From Rhizophagus clarus (lineage: Eukaryota > Glomeromycota > Glomeromycetes > Glomerales > Glomeraceae), in the NCBI GenBank assembly GCA_015698045.1, contig BLAL01000047.1, positions 434,001 through 498,000 on the forward strand: a DNA stretch of 64,000 bases, given 5' to 3'. Positions 58,159-64,000 of the stretch are shown one piece after another. A program made the position numbers and the translations under genes. The notes beneath the pieces are model-generated. The model was not told where the DNA came from and did not search any database. It was given only the letters and a program-made list of their open reading frames with translations. How positions within the stretch are numbered: the stretch's first letter is position 1; each line of letters opens with the position of its first letter.

Positions 58159-58944
58159 ATGTCAGATATGAACAAATCACTTCTTCCACATCGTAAAAAG
58201 CTTCACAAAATAAAATAACCAAACTAGTCATATTAAGAATTATTTTAAGGATGGGATTATATGTATTATGTGAATTTGTCCTCCCATTTGTTCTTTATTA
58301 TATTCTTAGAACTTATATACGAGAAGTATAGGCATCGCTCGTATCAAGTACCCCACCATTTATTATGATCGTTATATACGGGATTATAAGTAAAAGGCGT
58401 ATAGACGTTACAGGAGCACTCTTGATAATTAGTTTTATTGTCAGTGCTGTAATGTCATTACTTAAAGACGATCCACGAATTCATTATTACGAAAATGTGT
58501 GGTTACAGGAGCCATTGGTATTTTAATGATCACCACTCTCATTCCAATTAAATTTGGTACATTTCGAATGCGACCATTTGCATTCTACTTTTTAAAGATG
58601 TGGCATCAGGAATCTTTGCTTTTTCAAGTTCAAAAATTAATCTTTCAGGTTTAACGGAGGATGAACCTACTGAAGAACGCTGGGATAGGCATTGGGCTTC
58701 CTATCAATATTTTCGATGTGGTTTTATCATTATGACTGTTATCTGGGGATTTGGACTTATTTATCAGATTCCAATTCGTGTTATAATTATTTACAAATTA
58801 TCAACAGGCCAAGCATTTCTTTTTGTGAACGTATTAGAGTATTTTTTGGCAATTATGATGGGATTATTAACTCCTATTTGCGCTTGGTGGATGAAGAAAC
58901 AAAGTAACAAAATAGCTGATAAAGATGCAACTGCTTCTATATAG
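58159..58944 (+). pseudogene. Broken multi-pass membrane protein gene (VC0807-like, tentative)
   Basis: The plus strand gives a continuous membrane protein spread over several frames. It starts MSDMNKSLLPHRKKLHK (58159), then LVILRIILRMGLYVLCEFVL (about 58218-58280), ASLVSSTPPFIMIVIYGIIS after a TAG at 58329, and TGALLIISFIVSAVMSLLKD. Then come VVTGAIGILMITTLIPIKFG in another frame and finally a long open frame (58600-58944) with ASGIFAFSSSKINLSGLTED, a loop, and three further membrane segments to a TAG. It would be about 250 residues with six or seven membrane spans. The lesions I see are one stop and about three frame changes, near 58215, 58498 and 58597. The STPP followed by a YGIISKRRIDV-type loop recalls VC0807-like membrane proteins, which are common in this fungus. 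This naming is from memory and moderate at best. The last 345 bases stay open, so a shorter product is conceivable. Confidence 0.6.
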
Positions 58945-59958
58945 AATTTATTCAACATTGGAAAGCGGTTACGTAATCATTAACAAAATAAAAAAGTTAT
59001 TTATTTTTAGCTATTTGTAATTAATACACTATTAATACTCAACATAAAATTATATATCATCTTATTCTTACAATATTAAATATTTTAAAATACTGTGTAC
59101 TATACAATAAATTACTTTTGCTTTGTTTAAACTATTGTGTCATGTGCTACGTGCTTGATTCTTGATAAAGCAAAATGTACTATCATGTTCAATATGGGTG
59201 CGTTTACAAATTCGGAAATTACAAATTACAAAATCAATCAATTGGATTGGATCTTACTATTAAATTTCCAATCCAGGCTATTACCCCATGATTAAATTCA
59301 TATTTCGTTTGAACAATAGAAACAACACATAAAACTTTTAATAAAATGTGTAAATTGTGTTAAGGCAGATTAAGGTAGACCCATGTGTTACGAGCAGTTG
59401 ATTTCATCATTCTTAACCTAAGGTGGGTGTACGATAAGATTTAGTGAGATGATTTTTTTTTCGCGCTTTTCACTCCATTTGCTGCAAATTTTGTTTAGGT
59501 GGGCAGGCATATTTTTTGTTACAAGTTATTGATTTATTTTATTGATTGAAATAATTTTTTAATAATTTTAAAGTACATGTACAGAATGTAATATTTTCTA
59601 TTGAAAATTGAAATAAGAATGTGTATAAAGGTGAAGAGGTGTCAAAATTAAGCTTGAAAAAGACACTTGTTAATGATTTTATTAAAGTTTACATAAATTT
59701 ATTTTTTATGATTGTTATATTAATAAAAATATTAAAATAAAACTTAAAATCTATGTATTGAGAAAAAAAAATTTTAAATGAATTTTATGATAATAATAAT
59801 GTAATATAAAAAGTCAATAATAAACTTTATAAAGTGAGCGTTTTTTGAAAATTTAATATTCTAGAAAAATGATTCTTTGAAACAATATACTATATAATTT
59901 ATTTTCTATCTAAATTCTTTTTTGAAGAATATCCCGACAATTTTCTGGGTGTTACGAT
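58945..59958. other. AT-rich spacer
   Basis: No gene, RNA or element was seen apart from the palindrome that begins at its right edge. Confidence 0.6.
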
Positions 59959-60001
59959 AACATGTAGTGTATGGAAGGCTGCCTTCCATACACTACATGT
60001 T
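59959..60001. repeat. Perfect 21-bp palindrome with a single-base centre
   Basis: Bases 59959-59979 (starting AACATGTAGTGTATGG) are exactly reverse-complementary to 59981-60001, with T59980 between them. It is much richer in GC than its flanks and has no decay, which is striking in this drifting region. It could form a cruciform in DNA or a tight hairpin in RNA. Confidence 0.95.
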
Positions 60002-62487
60002 TACTATATACTCCAATTTTCTCAAGTAATAATTTCTTGCTAAAGTGAAATAATTAAGTAATTTAATCACTAAGGATATTTATCTTTGAGAAAATTGTTC
60101 GTGCTGGTTTGTTTTAATCGTTAGACTGAATAGTGCGTGTGAAAGATAAAAGAAATTGGTGTAAATGTTCTAGAATTTATGAAAAATATTAATGGAGTTG
60201 AGTTGGAACAGTAGATTCAAAGACACAAGAAGTATTAATTTGTTAAGTAATGAATGATAATAACGGTCATCGTTATATAAAAAGAAGCGATTAACCTAAA
60301 GTCGAGCATTATCCTTTATAAAAAATATTATTTTAATCGTAAAGAAGTTAAAAGAAAAATTTATTGACAATATTAATAAACTTACTCATGATTCAGAATA
60401 AATAATTTATGCAAAAAGATATCTGTATAAAAGTATAGCAAAATAAATAAAAATCGTTCAATGCAAATAGTTTTGTGATAACTAACGAGATAACAATATT
60501 GTAACTAGAAATGAAGTATGCCAATGGTTAATTTTCAGCTGACTTTAAACTCCTATAGAAGAATAAATCTAACAAATATACTAAAATCCAAATCTATAGC
60601 AATCGTTTTGCTAGCAATACCAGATACAGTAGGTGCGGAATACGCTTGTACAGTTTATTCTGATTTTTTTTTGTTAGTTTAGCAGGATTCAAAATTACTG
60701 GAAGGTTAGAAACTGATGTTTCGTTATATAATATAAACTCAACTAAAGTTGGTGAAAATAATTATTAATCCTACTTTTCAAGCTACTCTGTTCTTCTTTG
60801 TAGTCACTTTTTCCTAGTTGGTAATAAAAAGAAAAGAGTTTATGATGTGAAATATGGCAAATATTGTATATTGTTGATGTGATGAGGTGCAGAATATATC
60901 AATCCGCTCATACTTTGTATTATGTAAACTGTAAAGTAAAATATATAAATAACCATTAAGTAATATGTAATTACATAATGCCAGATTTGAATTTTAATTT
61001 ATACTATAAATGAAATAAAAATAAATTGGCATGAACATAAATAACTAGTATAACTTTTAGTGTTACCTAGTTTTATATAATGACTATATATTTATATGTT
61101 TTAGGGAAATTATGTACATTAAATTAATTGTACTACTACATAAGTAATAATATAAAGTTTTTTTTTAAATATTTGATAAATGAAAGACTTGTGTCAGATT
61201 TGAATGAATTATTTTGAATAAAAAATCTAAAAAATTCGTCAATATAAATCATTAAATCCGTTTTTATTAAACTTATTTCTCAGGTCTATCAGGTTCGTAA
61301 TAATGTTAAGCTTAAAATTAACTTAATCATACATAATAAATTAATGATAACTAGAACTTTTGCATGTGATACAGCCTAAATTAATTTTTCACGTCAAGAA
61401 ATAGTAAAATATTCTTATAATAATCGATATGAACCAATTATAACTAAATTATTATCTATCAACTGATTGCTGTGGATAAACCTAGAAAGCATAGCACTTT
61501 TTATGCCATTAAATTTAAAAAGCTGTGGTACAATCAATAAGTAATAAAAACTTATAAATTCTGTTTATAAAACATTCCTGAGAAATGGCTTTGAGTTGGA
61601 TAAAAGAAATGTAAGTTATTTCAAAAGCTTCCATGTCCGTAGCGTACTGCAAGCAGTCACGACTCGCGACTTGCCATAAAAAAACCATATTTTATTTCTA
61701 ACAAATTTAATAACCAACTAAAGAAACAATTAAAATTTAAATAATACGATGAGATTATCCACAATATATATTTCTAGTCTTACTATTCTTTTATAACAGT
61801 AATAATCTCTTGACTGAAAGTTAAAGTATTATCATTATAAAAGTTTCATCTTTTTTTAAATGGAAAGAATAATTTGTAATTACCGTGCCAGTCGCTAGGC
61901 TGAATAAAGAACAGAGTGTAATTGTTTTTACTAATTTCCCTAATAACTCCATTAATTGTTTAGAGAGCGATTGACTTAAGTAGTGTATTACAAATATTAA
62001 TTTAATCTGCAAATGACTTTTAAAATGATTTATACTAATATGACAAAATAAGCAGGTAAGGTGTAAAAATTTTTAAATTTATTTTTGACATTTAGTTTAA
62101 CATTTATTTGGTTCTTTATTTTTTGCAATTATAGTGACTTATAGCTTCATGCTTAATTTTATCTAGAACTAAAAAAATTGTGAGGATGAGTTTTATGCGT
62201 AAATTATAATGGATTTAAAAAACAATCAAATTATCGTTTCTACAAGTTTAAAAAATTTCCCTTACAAATTTTTATCACAATACTTTATTACAATTTTTCA
62301 TTGCAATTTTCAAATTTTTCATTATAGCATAGATTAAACTAGATAAAAGTTTGATGTTCACGACTAAAACAAATTTTTTAACAATAATTTTGGGTCGAAT
62401 TATTATGAAATTCGAATCAATGAAAATGATTGCTTGATTAAATTCATTTATTAAATAAGATTTAATAATTTATTATATACTGTGTAT
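60002..62487. other. AT-rich spacer
   Basis: Long stretch with no supported gene on either strand. Only short frames occur, such as 61821-62012. A slightly GC-richer patch at 61630-61680 shows no structure. Confidence 0.55.
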
Positions 62488-62561
62488 GAATTATTTAAAT
62501 TACAAACTAAGAAATTATAAGAAATCTTACTACTCTAAGCTTAGTGTTTAAATAATTTAAA
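62488..62561. repeat. 73-bp dispersed repeat, copy 2
   Basis: This is the partner of 46274-46346. No kinase remnant is found beside it here, so this is either an independent repeat or the last trace of a copied kinase 3' flank. Confidence 0.85.
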
Positions 62562-63452
62562 ATACAAGATAAACAAAAACTTTAAATAAATAAATATTTC
62601 ATAATAACTACTTTACAGAAACATGTAAAACCAAGACGAAGTCGTAACCAAGTCGTGACCAACTTGTGATCAATCAAGGAAAGAGTTATTCATGTATTAG
62701 TCATGTATTTGTCTCAAGTTATTCACGGCTTCGTCATAGTTTTAGTTACTAGATATTAAGACGATAGTCAATAAATCGTAATATTGTCAATAATAGCTTA
62801 CATAATAGATCGTAGCGTCATCAAAACTAATTATTTAATAAATCGTTGATCATCATGACAGATTATGTAATAAGACTTTAAAAAAACTCTACAACTTATT
62901 AACGATTTATTGACGATGTCATTACCACATTACAGGTGCGTATAGAATAAATCTTAATTACATCATAACAGTATTTGTAATAAATATTAGTTGCGTTGCG
63001 TCCACATATATAATAAATCGCAATGAATGTATAAACTAAGTATTAGATATTATTAAATTGCAAATTGTAACATCAATGTCATCAATCATTCATAAATAAA
63101 ATAAAATACATATAATATAAACATTTAAACATCTTTAAAGAAGTAAAGATTTTGTATACATTTCGTTTTGGAGGTTGTGACCATTGATGCCATTGCGTAG
63201 TACTTGTACGGATCGCACTTATAGGGAAGATACATCATTGTCTAGTATTTGTAGACCAGAGCTTAAACACGGGTATCCCAGTACTGTTCGATTGGTAATT
63301 TTGAATCCAACAACAGAAACGGAAGCAAACTGATACTTGTTATATTGATGGCTAAAAATTGTCCGAATAATTGCAAAATTTTCGCAACTATGTTGATTCT
63401 TTAATAGAAAAAAATCAAAGTTTCGAAGTTAATTAGAAACTTCGAAACTTAC
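62562..63452. other. Spacer with short AATAAATCG repeats
   Basis: Between 62630 and 63010 the phrases AAGTCGTAACC/AAGTCGTGACC and TCAATAAATCG (both orientations) recur several times at irregular spacing. No gene is visible. Confidence 0.5.
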
Positions 63453-64000
63453 GCCCATCCAATAAAAGTCCAAAGGGGAACCTACAAAAAAAAGAAACGG
63501 TTAGTAAACCAAATTATTTAATAAAAAATAAATAAAGTTTAGAAGAAAGACACTTCAAAACTTACCATCCGTCAATCCATGCCTAGGAATAGCTAATTTG
63601 AGGGTAACCCCTACAAAAAAAATAAGGAAATAGTTAGTAAACCTGTTCTCTTAAAAAAAAATACTAAAAATAACATTACCTTCGAAACTTCTCTGTGGGA
63701 TAGATCGACCGAAGTCCCTACAAAAAGCAAAGAAGCGTTAATAAAAACTTTTAAAAAATATTAAAAATAAGTTTCAAAATAATACATACGAAACTCAGGA
63801 TCCCAATGGTCTGGGCTGAATCCTACAAAAGTAAATAGGGAAGCGTTAATAAACGTTTCTTTTTTTAAAAAAAAAAAATAAGTGAAATTCTGAAAAATTT
63901 TTCGAAATTTACCATTAATTAATATAAAAAATATAAAAGTCAATAAAACAATTTTTAAGTTTCGAATTGTATTCGAAGACTTACGATTCAGTTCCATAAT
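63453..64000 (-). CDS. Mini-exon array of an incomplete gene, runs off the right edge
   Basis: Four tiny exons are sharply bounded on the minus strand: 63790-63822 (33 nt), 63680-63717 (38 nt), 63566-63610 (45 nt) and 63453-63481 (29 nt). A further donor at 63984 ends an exon that begins MELNR or continues beyond the window. Every clear exon follows TTTGTAG and ends at GTAAGTTT-, GTAATG or GTATGT, and the four-exon part repeats with a period of about 105-115 bp. One exon reads FSPDHWDPEF and another can read SPLDFYWMG, so the units may be diverged copies. Introns share AAACGTTTATTAACGCTT-like cores with each other and with the array at 3668-4161. The exon lengths are not multiples of three throughout, so I cannot give one protein. 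Secreted tandem-repeat proteins of mycorrhizal fungi with repeat-per-exon genes (SP7-like) are a possible analogy only. Confidence 0.5.

Noticed and set aside
1-64000. tRNA genes
   Set aside because: I looked for B-box-like GGTTCGAATCC sequences on both strands; the few partial matches (near 16498 and 24131) have no cloverleaf around them.

Overview
The window looks like nuclear DNA of an arbuscular mycorrhizal fungus close to Rhizophagus (Glomeromycota). It is very AT-rich, with long A/T homopolymers. Its genes are broken by short GT-AG introns of about 70-100 nt. It carries several members of the large Rhizophagus-type protein kinase family (C-terminal ENLPEPRNATK motif), a FunK1 fungal kinase fossil, many small inverted-repeat elements and locally duplicated genes. 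The assignment rests on recognising these families, not on a database search.

Layout. 0-6.9 kb: a partial minus-strand gene runs off the left edge (114-465). A minus-strand gene built from duplicated exon pairs follows (1160-1753). The rest is tandem repeats, a possible solo LTR, telomere-like CCCTAA stretches and two sets of tiny duplicated exons. 6.9-12.4 kb: one large plus-strand gene for a 1552-residue membrane-anchored coiled-coil protein, preceded by a tandem copy of its own promoter and 5' end. 14.2-21.2 kb: a complete five-exon minus-strand kinase (14173-15995), then a second, different minus-strand kinase of at least five exons (19818-21103). 23.8-26.0 kb: a heavily decayed FunK1-type kinase. 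28.6-43.1 kb: two diverged copies of a segment of about 5 kb, each carrying one small beta-rich protein gene (31671-32066 and 40755-41141), with a decayed kinase copy lying between them near 36.1-36.9 kb. 45.0-48.4 kb: a Mutator-like miniature element, a TTTCG-rich inverted repeat and a second kinase of the first family, with a frameshift. 50.4-51.1 kb: a Harbinger-like miniature element. 51.8-53.9 kb: a four-exon minus-strand gene joining a bromodomain to a PD-(D/E)XK nuclease-like domain, with one in-frame stop. 58.2-58.9 kb: a broken multi-pass membrane protein gene. 63.4-64.0 kb: another array of 29-45 nt exons running off the right edge.

There is no operon-like organisation. The window is an accessory, repeat-rich part of the genome where genes arise by local duplication (kinases, small paired proteins, duplicated exons) and decay in place. 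The most unusual items are the bromodomain-nuclease fusion, the 12-nt exon kept in two kinases, the mini-exon arrays at both ends and the large coiled-coil membrane protein with a duplicated 5' end. Exon borders were worked out by eye from GT-AG signals, reading-frame continuity and comparison between paralogs inside the window.
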